Shown here piece by piece: positions 22,204 to 33,984 of a stretch of DNA of 64,000 nucleotides (positions are counted from its first letter, which is position 1; each line of letters begins with the position of its first letter). The stretch is from assembly GCA_015680685.1 (NCBI GenBank), contig MNCI01012713.1:1019068-1083067 (forward strand), written 5' to 3'. The notes under the pieces are model-generated. The model was not told where the DNA came from. It did not search any database and saw nothing but the letters and a program-made list of their open reading frames with translations. Position numbers and translations under genes: made by a program. Source of the stretch: Gnetum montanum. Lineage: Eukaryota > Streptophyta > Gnetopsida > Gnetales > Gnetaceae.

Positions 22204-23090
22204 CATCCTTGGATTTATTTCCTTAGGTTGGACACCCTCACATAGGTTTGGTATTTCTTATTAAAGAGTTCCAGCATTGTGGACCACTAATGGACTGAAT
22301 TTAGTTTCAACGATTTATACCACACTTCGGCTTTGTCTATTAGTGTCCTAGAAAAGAGCTTAAGCTTTTGCCAGCCAATTTCAATCTTTTGTAAGACACA
22401 GGCATCATGGGAGGCTTGCAAATGATGTTATGGATCAAAATCATAGCCTCTTGAAAATTTATGGATGTTATTCATATCAAGCCTTTTGATGAAACTTTTC
22501 TTGTGATGTTTGTGGGGTATTTTAACTACCTTTGTGATTTGCGTCATGCTCTTAGTGGCCAACAAGGGTTCACCATCATCAGACATGTTTTGGTAAAAAT
22601 TTCTATTTCTATTTGTTTAATTATGATGATTTTTTCTGTCGTAATTTTGATGTCTTTGATTTTGCCCTTGGTTTCAATTTCTATTTTTATTTTGATCCTA
22701 AATTTTACCTCTATCTCTATACCTACATTCATCTTCTTTATAACTAAACATTGAAGAGGAAGAAGAAGATGAGGAATTGGGAGAATCACCATGACTTCTA
22801 TAGTTCTCCCCATGGTCCCTTGATTTATCTTTTCTAGGTTTTGAGGAGGTCCTAGGCCTAGAGGCCTCCCTTGGTCTAGGACTTCATCTCCTCTAGGATT
22901 GTTTGCCTTAGGTGAATGTATTCCTTGAGTGTAGTTAGGATGATCATGAACATATGAAACCCTTGCATGAGGTTGGTCACTCCAATTTTCTTCAATATAT
23001 ATGACATTAGTTCTCTAATGAATGTTCTCTTCACATGGTGCATTATCACTTCCTTGTAAAATAGACATTGTTGTTGGTTTATGATGGGTG
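22204..23090 (-). pseudogene. D1 gag, N-terminal part
   Basis: This is the upstream half of D1 gag on the minus strand. Reading down from about 22910, a Arg/Ser/Asn-rich leader (KPRKDKSRDHGENYRSHG, then a run of Ser) leads to the gag core WQKLKLFSRTLIDKAEVWYK and MLELFNKKYQTY near 22300. That is the W-x-L-F-x(4)-L-x-x-KA-x-x-W pattern of Athila-type gags. It ends at the insertion of A and continues at 3443. D2 has the same leader at 46.8-47.0 kb. Several stops break it. Confidence 0.65.
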
Positions 23091-23171
23091 TGATTTAATA
23101 TTTTCTAAAAGATAAATCATTAATGTGTTTATAGTGATTGTGTATAATATAACTAATATAGATAACTAGCA

Positions 23172-23193
23172 CCATCCTTGGCAACATCATCGA
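23172..23193 (-). other. PBS-like site of D1
   Basis: On the minus strand TGATGTTGCCAAGGATGG follows the LTR end closely. D2 has TGATACCATTATCAAGGAT at the same place. Both fit a decayed form of the TGGCGCCGTTGCC-type PBS known from Athila elements. Confidence 0.5.
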
Positions 23194-24241
23194 TGATGAG
23201 CGGCGAGATACCCCCTATGCCCAACCATACAAATTACAAGTGTTCATGCATGATCTAGTTGAATCCTATGGATGGGACTAGTTGTGGCATCTAGATTGTT
23301 ATGCCTTGATTGTAGTTCACTATCTTCCCACTTGGACTAGTGGTAGCTTTTTCATGTATGGTTTAGTTTAGAGTAAGGCATATGATTCTTGATGTTGTTT
23401 TGGCCTTATGCTACTCTTAATGATAATAAAGAAATCAATTATTTAAAATAATTAACAATTGAAATTAAAGTTTAAACTAGTCATTGGATGATGAGTGTTC
23501 ATTCCTAGCTTGCCGTACATGTCTTGAACCCACATATCCACTACTAAGATTACCAACCACTATGCTACTGGGAAAACTAAGTAATAACACTACTGGGATT
23601 ACCAAGTGAATATGTGGTTATGCTCAAACCTAGTCTTGCTTATTTCACCAATTCATTAATATGCATGAAAATGTAAATATTAACTAAATACATGGAATAT
23701 AAGCTGCATTAAAAGTAAATGTAATCTAAGTCAAAATGCTACAATGAATAAGAATCAATCTTGATCTTATTGTTGTTCATGGAATGTGTCCAGGTTCATT
23801 GCCATTCAAATAAGATGTCCTAAAAATGACTCAAATCCACATTATGGTCACTCATTGACTATTCTCTAAGATTATGGAACATAACTACAAGAGTTTGGCT
23901 ACTATATTAACCAAATAATGCTAATGCACGATAGGAGAACACATATTTATAGGTGAAAATAGACACTCCATTAATAGGGCCTTGTTAATGCATCATTGAA
24001 TGCTTCGACAGGGCCTCATCAATGCATGATTTATGTTGATGGTGCCATGTCAATGAGGGCTTGTTGACATGGTTGCATCAATTGGGTCATGTTGATGTGG
24101 TTGCATGAACACAACTAATTTGAAGCAGTTGCGTCGAGGTAGCTATGTCAAATTGGTTACCTTAAAGAAATTTCCTTGAAGCTACTACATTGAAGCAGCT
24201 GTGCTAAAGAGGTTCTGTTAATGCAACCAACTGATGCTTCA
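23194..24241 (-). repeat. 5' LTR of D1
   Basis: On the plus strand it starts TGATGAGCGGCGAG and ends near TGATGCTTCA. The first 150 bases match the LTRs of F, G, D2 and D3 (ACCCCYTAYRCYCAACCATAC, then CTTCCCACTTGGACTAG). Its U3 side has scattered TGATGCA/TGCATCA-type motifs (23960-24240) in place of the GATATC cluster found in F, G and D3. A minus-strand TATAAATATG lies at about 23943-23952. Confidence 0.75.
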
Positions 24242-24561
24242 TTAGATTGAAAATTATCCTTTACAATTATCAATATGGATCACTAGGAATTCAGGTGGGT
24301 ATGATCAATCATTGATGATGGTCACAATGTCCTTGAACAATCCAAATGAAATAGTGATGGATTAGTTTGCAACCTTTACCTAGATGTCACATTTATTTAG
24401 TGGAGATAGGTTCCATGTAGTGAAATTAGATTGATCCAAGAACCTAAGTCTAATAGAGCCTTGGATGGATCATTTTCTAAAATCTATAAAAAAATTAGAG
24501 TAGTTCTTAGATTAGTTCTTCTTCTAGGAAGATGGCCTTTCTTAATCCAACTTGTGACTAC
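24242..24561 (-). pseudogene. D2 protease fragment
   Basis: The strand and sequence match the protease of D3 (53.38-53.65 kb) and E (62.8-63.1 kb). The shared DNA block is GGGTATGATCAATCATTGATG against GGGTATGACCAACCACACACAG-like sequence in D3. It encodes the part before the ILGRPWL-like box. D1 cuts it at 24241 and the B'/G pair interrupts it at 24562. It is far too decayed to be active. Confidence 0.6.
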
Positions 24562-24566
24562 ATGGT

Positions 24567-25477
24567 TGATGAGTGGCGAGGTACCCCTACACTCAACCAT
24601 ACGAATACGAGCGTACACGCACGATCCGGTCGAACTCCACAGACTAAATGCCTTAACGCNNNNNNNNNNNNNNNNNNNNNNNNNNNNNNNNNNNNNNNNN
24701 NNNNNNNNNNNNNNNNNNNNNNNNNNNNNNNNNNNNNNNNNNNNNNNNNNNNNNNNNNNNNNNNNNNNNNNNNNNNNNNNNNNNNNNNNNNNNNNNNNNN
24801 NNNNNNNNNNNNNNNNNNNNNNNNNNNNNNNNNNNNNNNNNNNNNNNNNNNNNNNNNNNNNNNNNNNNNNNNNNNNNNNNNNNNNNNNNNNNNNNNNNNN
24901 NNNNNNNNNNNNNNNNNNNNNNNNNNNNNNNNNNNNNNNNNNNNNNNNNNNNNNNNNNNNNNNNNNNNNNNNNNNNNNNNNNNNNNNNNNNNNNNNNNNN
25001 NNNNNNNNNNNNNNNNNNNNNNNNNNNNNNNNNNNNNNNNNNNNNNNNNNNNNNNNNNNNNNNNNNNNNNNNNNNNNNNNNNNNNNNNNNNNNNNNNNNN
25101 NNNNNNNNNNNNNNNNNNNNNNNNNNNNNNNNNNNNNNNNNNNNNNNNNNNNNNNNNNNNNNNNNNNNNNNNNNNNNNNNNNNNNNNNNNNNNNNNNNNN
25201 NNNNNNNNNNNNNNNNNNNNNNNNNNNNNNNNNNNNNNNNNNNNNNNNNNNNNNNNNNNNNNNNNNNNNNNNNNNNNNNNNNNNNNNNNNNNNNNNNNNN
25301 NNNNNNNNNNNNNNNNNNNNNNNNNNNNNNNNNNNNNNNNNNNNNNNAAATGAGGGGAGTGCCGCCTCTTATTTATAGATTTGGCGGCAGACCGCGATAT
25401 CGCGTATGCGATATCGCAGGGGATGCGATATCGCGGCGGCCGTGATATCGCAGCCCAGTGCAAGTCGCGTCTCATCA
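24567..25477 (-). repeat. Solo LTR G (Athila-like family F), contains gap
   Basis: On the plus strand it starts TGATGAGTGGCGAGGTACCC and ends GCGTCTCATCA. A perfect 5-bp duplication ATGGT flanks it (24562-24566 and 25478-25482). It has no internal region, so it is a solo LTR left by recombination. The right part has four GATATC-centred palindromes such as GCGATATCGC and minus-strand TATA at 25370-25377. N fills 24660-25347. Confidence 0.88.
24660..25347. other. Assembly gap
   Basis: 688 N bases lie inside solo LTR G. Other members of the family are about 830-860 bp without a gap, so the gap size matches the missing LTR middle. Confidence 0.95.
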
Positions 25478-25482
25478 ATGGT

Positions 25483-27609
25483 GTTGGTGATCGTTTGGGA
25501 CACGACCACCAACGAGTGTCCTCGAACAGGATTTAGGTGCTTGCTGGTCTCTGGCAACACCAAGGCCTAAATACCTCCAAACAGACTCAGTAGATAATGT
25601 GAGTATGTGTGTGTGCTATTGTGATGTGCTTTTGTGAAAAATGAAATGATTAGGTTGTGTGTCAAACTATAAATGACTTATCTTAAAGAGATTCAGCCAA
25701 CTTTGCAAAGTACTGTGAGTTGTTAAGAGTTCCTATTTTATTCAATTGCTTAGTCTATGCGGTCCTTATAATACCTACTTGTAACAAATAAAGTTTTGCA
25801 AAAACATTTGAGCACAACTTTGCAAATCTACTTTTAATTTTCCCTAGAGAAAGAGATAGTTCCATAAGAAAACTAGAAATAGAATGAGATTCAATGAAAA
25901 TAGAAAGAAGAGAAAAAGAAAGCATAGTTGTGTAAAGATCTCAAATGTTTAAATAAGGTAAAATGATATGAGTAAAAACTTCGCAATAAAGCTATCCCAA
26001 ATTCAATAGCTATGAATTGTTCAAACTTCCAAGGCTCAAATAAGCAATTTCTTCAAGACAATCCTACTATGCTACCAAAAAAATTGCTAAGTAAACTATC
26101 ATGTACCAGACTCTATTTTGGCTAGATAATGGATGCCAAAAATTGCATTCAATAGAACCTTCAAAAGACTTGACAATTTATGATTGAAATACCATGGAGA
26201 TTCACTTTAAAGATAAAAGAAGCTATTCTAGTCCTATCAAAATACCAAAGATTTGTTGAACCCTCTTGACTATTGAATCGTTCAACGGCTTGACTACATG
26301 TAGAGGCTCTCTTACAACAATCTCAATAGCAGTTCTTATACATTGCAAAATAACAAAATTAACTACTAAAATGCTCTTAAGGCTTTCAAACACAAGCCCT
26401 TCTATGGCAAAATTTTAATAGAAATTTTCTATCATGCAACAAGAACAATAAGAGCAATTTAAAAATCCGAAAATTACTTGCCAAGCATGATACTATCTAA
26501 ACCACTAGCTAAATAGTTTAAACAAAATAAAAAATAAACATAACTCACAGGACTATGACAAAGAGATTGAAATGTTGTCTTTAACAAGTCATCTTACAAG
26601 CAATCTTTCACAATGTCTTCTTTACAAATGCTTCTTTTTCTTTTTTTCCTTTTGAAATAATAACAATATACCCTTTTCTTTTTTTTTAAACAAAGCAAAA
26701 CGAAAATCAAATTAAATTTGATTAAAAAGGTTTACATCCTATTGGTTATGCCACCAGGTGACGAGGCTTCACGTTAGCCATTAGGACATTGTTAATATTG
26801 AAAATGACCAACGATAAATTAAGAATGATTGGTGGCTCCCTCATTGGTGGAAGGAAAAGTGCCTGAAATGTCGGCAACATCAACGTCCATGTCCATGCTC
26901 CAGCTCAAAAATGGTCTGGCTTGCGGTTGTGACTGTTGTTAAACCTCTTCCTATTCATCATCTTTCCGTTTGACTGTAATGGCCATGAACTTCCACCACC
27001 GTAATCGTCGTCATCGGCAGTGGCCGTGAAGTGCCATCTCTGTCTCTGGCAATGGCTCTCCCAAAACTACAACCACAAGAGTTAGCATGGGCATGGAGCC
27101 AGCGTTTCCATGAAATGGTTACCGTAGTTGCAATGCTATTGATGGTTGCCGTTACCTTGGCTACTCCCCAGCCCTCTCTTCACAACTGACTGCATTCGGC
27201 ACAATGACGGAAATTGCAGATCCATGTGCTGAGTTTGCAGCATGAGCCGGCGATGTGAAGAACAAATACTAGAGAATTCCCAGGTGCTCCACCGCTCCCA
27301 TGGCAGTGGAACAAGTGTTTCAATCCATGCTGAACTCCATCTTGGGCAATGATGTCTATGATTTTACGGAATGGAAGGATGACCATTATTCATGTTTTAA
27401 CTTAAAGCCTTCAATGATTTCCTTTACATTATTATTCCTGCAGCATCGTACTCTTATAAAAAAACTTATTAACACTGTTGCTATGATAAATTCTCATCAT
27501 TTGATCTATCACATTTTGCCAGTGTTTAATTCAAATGTCTGGTTCCATTCCGAATTGTTTCCCTACTCAGATCCAACCTGTTCCATGAAATGGCCAAAAT
27601 GTGCCAACA
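25483..27609 (-). repeat. Solo LTR B' (family of element B)
   Basis: The left terminal T is base 24566, separated from the rest by G. The plus strand reads TGTTGGTGATCGTTTGGGAC and so on, the reverse complement of the LTR B end, and finishes AATGTGCCAACA against TGTTGTCACATT of LTR B. The duplication CATGG flanks it (24561-24565 and 27610-27614). Removing it restores ACTACATGGGTTAGCAT, which aligns with ATCGCATGGGTCAACAT in E at 63.09 kb. It is about 2.13 kb, shorter than LTR B, and its 26.75-27.3 kb part is richer in G+C and CpG. Confidence 0.85.
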
Positions 27610-27614
27610 CATGG

Positions 27615-29167
27615 GTTAGCATAAAATGTTATATGTTTTGGGCTCTTTGGTTTAAGGGCTACTCGTGAGATATCCTAGTAATAGTTTGAGTGAATTTCCT
27701 AGCCATGGATGCTTGTGGTAGTTTTGATGGACTATTAGACCTGAAGAATGGCCTTTTCTGAGGCTTTCACTTAGAATCATTTAAGTTATCATCTACTTGC
27801 AAGTTCACAGTTCTAGTGGCATTTTGTTATTAAGGCTATGAAGGAATTTCATCATGAATTGGCTATGTAGGTACCATGGGTGTGGAGATGTGTAGTGAAT
27901 AGTGGTATGGATGGTAAAGAGTATAGATGAAAGGAATTTTAGCTTATAGAGTGGTAGGTCTTTGCTACTCTAGAGGATTTTAATGATGATAAAATGCATG
28001 AATGGTGGAGCCATTAGGTGACACAAGCTATTGAACATAGTATCTATAAGGGTCTAGCTATTTGTAGGGATACTACTACCTTGGTGGTGGCATCCCCCAT
28101 GCCTATGAGTTATGTTACTACTGATAGTAGTCTTGAGGTTGAGGTGGTATTCCATTCAAATAGTATTATTTTTGATGGAATTAATGCATGTAGTTGTCTT
28201 ATGGGTAAGAAAACCTTTTGGATGCTTTCCTTTTGACAAACTTTGGATTTAAGATGTACATTCTAGACTCTTGTAATTATGATAAGAGCGAGAAAAAACC
28301 CTTTAGATGTTAATATTGGTAGATTTCATACTCTTCACCATCTAATTTAGAGTATATAACCTCCTCAACAATAGTAGCTTTTCTTTTCTAATGATAATAG
28401 TCCTTGTCTATGTCCTTTTTTCTTCTATCTTTGTCCTTGACTATTTCCTATTCTACCTTTTCCTCCATACTATTTAATCATCAATAGAGTCTCATATATT
28501 ATCAATCTTAGATGGTATTTTAGTAACATATTTTTGAATTAGCAAAGTTTTCTATTGCATAATCTCCTCTAGTGGTGTTCCTTTGTTTGGTTCACAAAAT
28601 AGGACCTTCTTTTTGCAGATGGAGGAATCTTTATTGTACTTCTTTTCACTCTTCCTTTTTTAAAACTCTTCTTCTTCCTTTACTATCTAATTAATAAGCC
28701 TTTGTATTTGTTGGACTTACATTTTTAATAGTCTCTCTTAGGTGTAGATCCCAAGCAATTTTTTCATTTTATTTCAAAATCCATCTATGATGTGACATTG
28801 CTATTCTCTTTACGAGAAGTCATGGCCTAAGCATATGAAAAGTAGAGAATAGTATATATTTAAGGTTGCATCAATGGATTCATGATTACCTTGTCTTCGT
28901 TCTTGGATTTTCATTCTCAAGTTGAACATGCTAGAGTATGTTTGGTATTCATGGTTGAAGAACTCTAGCATCGTACTCTATATTTGTATAGATTCTAGTT
29001 CCAAGGATTGGTATCAACTTTCAACTTCTTTGATGAGTATCTTGGGGATTAGTTTAGGCTGTTGCTAATCATTATGTATGTTTTGTAATTCATAGACATC
29101 ATGGAAGGCTTATAAAAGATGTTGAGAATTAACATTGTAGTCATTTTAGAAATTAAGTATATTGTTA
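27615..29167 (-). pseudogene. D2 gag, C-terminal half and gag-protease junction
   Basis: This is the minus-strand gag of D2 between the B' and B insertions. Alignable blocks with D1, D3 and E are the Tyr/Pro-rich region (28.0-28.2 kb, whose opposite strand is open by chance), the coiled-coil and knuckle region (28.3-28.7 kb), and the gag core boundary (28.8-29.15 kb), where the D1 copy was entered by A. Stops are frequent. The piece continues, across B, at 46486. Confidence 0.6.
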
Positions 29168-30388
29168 TGTTGTCACATTTACACCACTTAATGGAGTAGT
29201 GTTTTATTTAAAAGATCAAGATGAAGATTAAATTACCAAATTTAATTTTTATTAGTGATTGGAAGATAACATGCTAGCATAAAAATAGTTAGATTATTTA
29301 CTTGAGGGAAATAATATGAGGCATGATTAAATCATGAACAATGTTGAGGAGAAAATGAATGGGAAGTATCTTCAAGGTTGCACATTTTAGGCTTAATTAT
29401 CTATAATTTCAAGATAGAATAAAAAAACAAAGGTTTAGATTATGGAATTTAAGAAAGCTTAATGGCAAGCTAAAGATTGTGAAATTGGTATTTTTCTTGT
29501 GTAAACGTTATGAGATTTCATCTTGGGATTCACATCTATAAACATCATCAAACTGATGGAATGCACAAGGTATTTTATTCCTTGTACAATATGGTTATGC
29601 ACAAGCCTATCAAGTGTTTGATATTTCAACATTTCAAAAATGTTCCTTCCTTTAAGAAACAAAGATAAGGTTGAAAATTTTTCTACTTAGGGTTGTTTAT
29701 AAATGATAGATTATTACTACAATTAACAAGGTTGCTTAGAAAATAATAATAGTTCTAAGGGAAAGATCAATCCAATATGATCAAAGGAAAAAAATAATGA
29801 TAAAATATTTAGAAGCTTGGTATTCAACTAAAATTATGCATAGGCCTTGCAACTTAGAAGAAAAAGCTACGAAAACTTAAGGTTCTGTGTTGATAACTAA
29901 TTTATAAATCAAAATAAAGGAAAAATGGATGAAATTATATCAATGAGGTAGCTATAAAATTGTAGCAAAATTGGAAGAGGAAAAATTCTAAGACAAGTGA
30001 CACCTTAGGGCAGCAAATAATAATAAATATTTGTTTCAACCACTATGGATTCATGCAGAATATTTTATCCTTGATAGTAATCAAACCACAACAAGGGTTT
30101 GAAAGGCCACTACTACCATGCTAATGTTAAAGGTGGTACAGAAAAGACACCCTTTTAAAACCTGTGTCCTAAAATGGTTGAATGAAAATGCTTCATGATG
30201 GACCCAAAGAAAGAAGAGGAATATAGGGCCTATTAAGGCAATGAAATAGGGCACAAGATGCAACAGGAAGATGGTCACAAAGGTGGTGAAGGTGTATAAA
30301 TGACATCATTGTAGAAGTAGCTTATTCATCAATAGCATGGGTGGACAACAATAACGTATTTTCTCCTACACCACCATTGATGGAAACT
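29168..30388 (+). repeat. 5' LTR of B, first part
   Basis: Matches 43499-44727 of the 3' LTR. It ends at TGGAAACT, where F inserted. Its continuation is 34759-36553; the two parts total 3016 bp against 2987 bp for the 3' LTR. Confidence 0.9.
30384..30388. repeat. Target duplication of F (left)
   Basis: AAACT here is repeated exactly at 34754-34758. The uninterrupted 3' LTR of B at about 44725 reads GGAAAACCAAACATGAAATT across the same point. Confidence 0.9.
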
Positions 30389-31248
30389 TGATGAGCGATG
30401 AGGTACCCCTACAGTCAACCATACGAATACGAGTGTTCACACACGATCTAGTCGAATGCTATAGATGAGCTAGTTGTGGTATCCAAATAGTTACACATTG
30501 ATCGTAGTTTGCTGTCTTCCCACCTGGACTAGTATTTTCTTTGTCACGTATGGTTTAGTCCAGAGTGAGGTGTATGATGTAGTCCTAAACTAGTGAAACT
30601 CCTAGAGACAATGGAAAATAACCTTGTTTTAAGCTAATAGGGAATGAGAAGAAAAATCTAAGCTAGCATTAGTGTGATGAGAATCTGTCCTTAATCATCT
30701 GTGTGCATCTTGGACCTCATGTACTACTTCTGGGATTACCAAGCATATATTACTTGAGCACTCCTAGATATGCTACTGGGTTACCAAGTAGTTATACTTA
30801 AATGTTCATAATTAAGTCGTACTCATTCCACAATTAACAATAGGAATAGTAAATGATGGTAAAGAAATATTAATTAAAAAATAATAAATAACAAGTAATG
30901 ATTAAAGGAATTAAAAGCTAAGTGGATGCTGGAATGATAGAGTAATCTCGATCTTTATTACCGGTCATATGCGTGTCCAAGTACGTCACACTCAGATAAA
31001 GGTTCCATACAATTACAATCATCACATTCTGGGCATGCACTGGGGAAAGAATTAACTGAAAATTGGTAAAAAAGACTCTATTCCTATACTTACTTAGTCT
31101 CACCCCCCTTCCTGTGCACCCATATGTGTATTTATAGGCTTACATAGGAATCACAATATCATGTATCCAATATCGTTATCTAGGATGCGATATCGCATAC
31201 TTGATATTGCGGATTCGATATCAGAGCTTGGAAAATCATGATTCATCA
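30389..31248 (-). repeat. 3' LTR of F
   Basis: 860 bp, TGATGAGCGATGAGG at the left and GATTCATCA at the right, giving the inverted ends TGATGA and TCATCA. The minus-strand TATA box is at 31129-31136. Five GATATC-like palindromes follow within 31150-31230, upstream of that box in the direction of transcription. Confidence 0.9.
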
Positions 31249-31262
31249 TACCCCCATGACTA
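31249..31262 (-). other. Polypurine tract of F
   Basis: The minus strand reads AGTCATGGGGGTA directly before the LTR start TGATGAATC. D3 has AGTCATGGGGATA at the same place (50929-50942). Confidence 0.7.
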
Positions 31263-31424
31263 AATGAAAACTCATCCTTGAGTCAAACAAAATGAGGACA
31301 AGTTCAATTGATTACACAATGGATAAGTATGAGATTAATGACCAACTAGGAATTCATTCATGTCGCAGTGGAGAATTGAAAACAAAAAAATTGGGACACA
31401 GACATAGAATTACAAAAAGATAAA

Positions 31425-33960
31425 ATTTTGTTGGAACTCATGTGGTTCCTGGTGGCGGTGGTTCCTCCATGGATCTCTTCCCCTTATCTTGTGCTCCAGG
31501 TTTTGGAAATTGATGGCTTTGAAGGAGTGCCTGGAGCTTTTCCTCTTTGGTTTGGGGATCTTGTGCCATCCATGTTGATGCTCCAATGTTTGATGGAGTT
31601 GACACTTCCCATGGACATGGCAGTTTCTAGAACATTTGGTTGGCCTTGACATACCAAGCCACAAAAAACCATCATTCCTCTTCATAGGCTCTAGCTTTGT
31701 CCTTGTATTCTTGGTAATCCATGAGCTATCGAGCCAAATCTGACATGACATTCTTTTATCCTTGGTAGCTAGTTTTGACCACCTTTAACTTAGAATTTTC
31801 CACTTCTAACTTCTGTAGCATCTTCTTGTGCTTAGCAAATTCTATTTCATATTTTGTGTAGGTGGTAGCTACCTAACTTTCCAATTTTGTTCTCGGATGT
31901 CTTGTTGTCAACATGGCCAAGTTGGCATACCGTAGGTTTACTAGCTCCATGTATTCTATAAGATCTTGTATTTGTAGGTCTTGGCTTTTAAGTTCTGCTT
32001 GGTGGGTGAATGCATAGGTATCCAATATGGCTTGCCAATTAGTGTGTTGAGTACTAAATGTGTTAATGTGAGCTTTGTCTATATGGATTTATTTTTCAAT
32101 TACTTACTTGTACATCCCCACATGGTCTCTAAAATGCTCCTTCAATTTTTCATGTTGCTTGGCCTCGTTCTACCATGTGCTTATTTCAATTGCTATCTTC
32201 TGATGGATCGTGCGTATCTTCTCCATTGAGAGGGTTCTATTTTCTCTAGCCAAGCGATTCATGTCCTGGTTGTCTTTGACTAATTGTTCTCATAATTGCC
32301 TAAAATTTTCTTTAAGAACATTTCTTTGTTTTTTTACGGTGGTCAACTGGAGATTATCAATGGCAAGTTATTTATTCTCCTCTTGTAAGGCCTTGAGTGC
32401 TTTAGCATGTGCATATGTTTGGGCTTATGCCTTGGAAGCATCCCAATCGACCTTCCCTTTTTCCTCTACCACTCTTTTATTTTCTACCAACAATTTGTTT
32501 AGTTGCTCTATCCAAAAGGACTCTAGCTAGTCCATGGGGATGAATTGAGATGGGTCCCACTGTGCAGCTTGCAGGGTGATGAGCTTTTCTTGGATTCTTT
32601 CTAACTTTTCCTCTGCATGCTCGGCCCTGATCTCTACCATGATAAGCTTCCCTTTTGTGGAGATGAGGTTTGACTGAGTTGCTGTGACATCTTGAGGAAT
32701 GTCAAATAGGGACATCATCTCTTGTCATGTTTGCAGCAATTGATCTAGAACATTCTCATGCTCTGTAGGAGTCATCGAGGGACCAACCAAAGTTTGAGCA
32801 TTGCGTGCTCCTGCAAAATCTGCTGGTGGCACAACAGGAATATTAAATGATTCTTTTATGTGGTTTGTGACCACTTCTGCAGCTCTCACTACATCTTGGT
32901 GTTTCATGATCACTATTGTGGCACCTTCACCAGTTTCTAATTACACCTAACAAGATGTAGTGTTCCCTGAGATCTGTTATGACCAATGTGATTCCCCTCC
33001 TTCTATTTGGATCAATACCTCACCCCATGCATGATCAATTGAGACCATGGATCATATGACATTGTATATAACTTTGAAGATATTGGTCTCATCACAACTT
33101 CTCCAACTAACCGTTTTAGTGATGGCCCTGAGATGGCTTATCAATGGTCGATAGTCTTGTGGTGGTGGTGGTGGTTGGTCTTGCTGGCCTATGCTAGGTC
33201 CCACTTCCTAATGTTGATTGGGCCTTGTGCTTGGAAGTTGGCTAGGCCCTGTAGTTTGAGGTGCATTGGGTCCCACCGTTTATTCTTATTTAGGCTCCAG
33301 TGTCTTACCATTGCTCTTCCTTGGGGTTGGTGGCTTCAGTAATTCAACAAATGAAGCATTTTGGGCCTTTTTGGGGATGTTGTTGGTGTACCTCAGAATT
33401 CCAACACATCAGCATAGCTTCCTGATGAGACAGGGGAAGGGCAATGCGAACTTCCCCATCTTGCATTCTTCGAACCACCTCAAAATTTCTATAAGATATA
33501 GATGGGGTAGGTTGGCATTAACCTTACCCATCAAGATAGCACTTCCTCTAGCTGCATATGTGGAGATTCTATTCAACCCTTTTGTGGGGAAGATGTGATA
33601 TGTGCCAATCTTGAAGTAGATTCTCTCTTCAGGTGTCAGCTCTCCATATGCTTTGTCTTCTTTTCCATACATCCTTTTCAACCATATCTTTTGAGCATTA
33701 GCATTGGAGCAAGTGGACGAGTGAGAAACTTTTAGCCCTGTATTTGGAAGATTCAACACCTTTGAAATGGCTTTAGTAGAAAAATCCATAGAAACATCAC
33801 CAATATCAATGGTGGTGCCTTCTTCTTTATTGTGCCAAAATTGGTACATCTCTCCCAAGTACCAATGACCAGTTTAAGAGAGAATAGGCCATAGTGGGGA
33901 CCCTTTAAGTTGGTCCCTGACTGCTTCAAGAGCAAACTCAGTGAAAGGTCCAAAGCTAAG
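31425..33960 (-). pseudogene. 3' ORF of F: plant-transposon-type domain plus coiled coil
   Basis: A single minus-strand frame of about 840 codons with few stops. The N-terminal third has GDVSMDFSTKAISKVLNLPN, then LTPEERIYFKIGTYHIFPTK and HLYLIEILRWFEECKMGKF. This resembles the plant 'putative transposon protein' domain, an inference from pattern only. A Pro-rich spacer (near 33200) leads to MTPTEHENVLDQLLQ, then a long Lys/Glu/Gln-rich coiled coil (32.7-31.8 kb, for example AEEKLERIQEKL and LSMEKIRTIHQKIAIEI). The end is Pro-rich (EEPPPPGTT). Element E carries the same ORF (57480-55270), including AISQALILLE and LSMEKVCILHQKYAI. It lies in the position of the env-like ORF of Athila elements, but I see no signal peptide or membrane segment. 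Confidence 0.75.
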
Positions 33961-33984
33961 TTCCACTATCATAGTTGCTGACAT

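Larger units (their letters stand above)
1..24241 (-). mobile_element. Athila-like element D1 (pol-deleted), host of element A
   Basis: Read on the minus strand, this element runs from a 5' LTR (24241 to 23194) through a PBS-like site, gag, a remnant of the region between protease and RT, a 3' noncoding module and the start of a 3' ORF. It leaves the window at base 1. Element A (3444-22198) splits its gag. Protease is missing between about 2290 and 2166, and RT, RNase H and integrase are missing near 1650-1700, where element E at 59.4-62.6 kb has them all. The 5' LTR abuts protease sequence of D2 at 24242, so D1 itself inserted into D2. Its far end and target duplication lie outside the window. 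Athila affiliation is inferred from gag and PBS type. Confidence 0.7.

Noticed and set aside
22544-22813. Minus-strand frame rich in Ile/Lys
   Set aside because: A different minus-strand frame of the same DNA gives the Arg/Ser/Asn-rich gag leader that is shared with D2, so this frame is a shadow.
24431-25563. Long open frames across the N gap on both strands
   Set aside because: They are open only because N has no stops. The real sequence on both sides is LTR.
27300-27668. Plus-strand frame of 122 codons
   Set aside because: It lies within solo LTR B' and crosses its edge at 27609 into gag of D2, so it cannot be a natural gene.
28018-28236. Plus-strand frame of 72 codons, also seen at 63511-63739 and near 54052
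   Set aside because: It recurs because the opposite strand is the Tyr/Pro-rich tail of gag, which lacks stops in several frames. The minus-strand reading is the conserved one.
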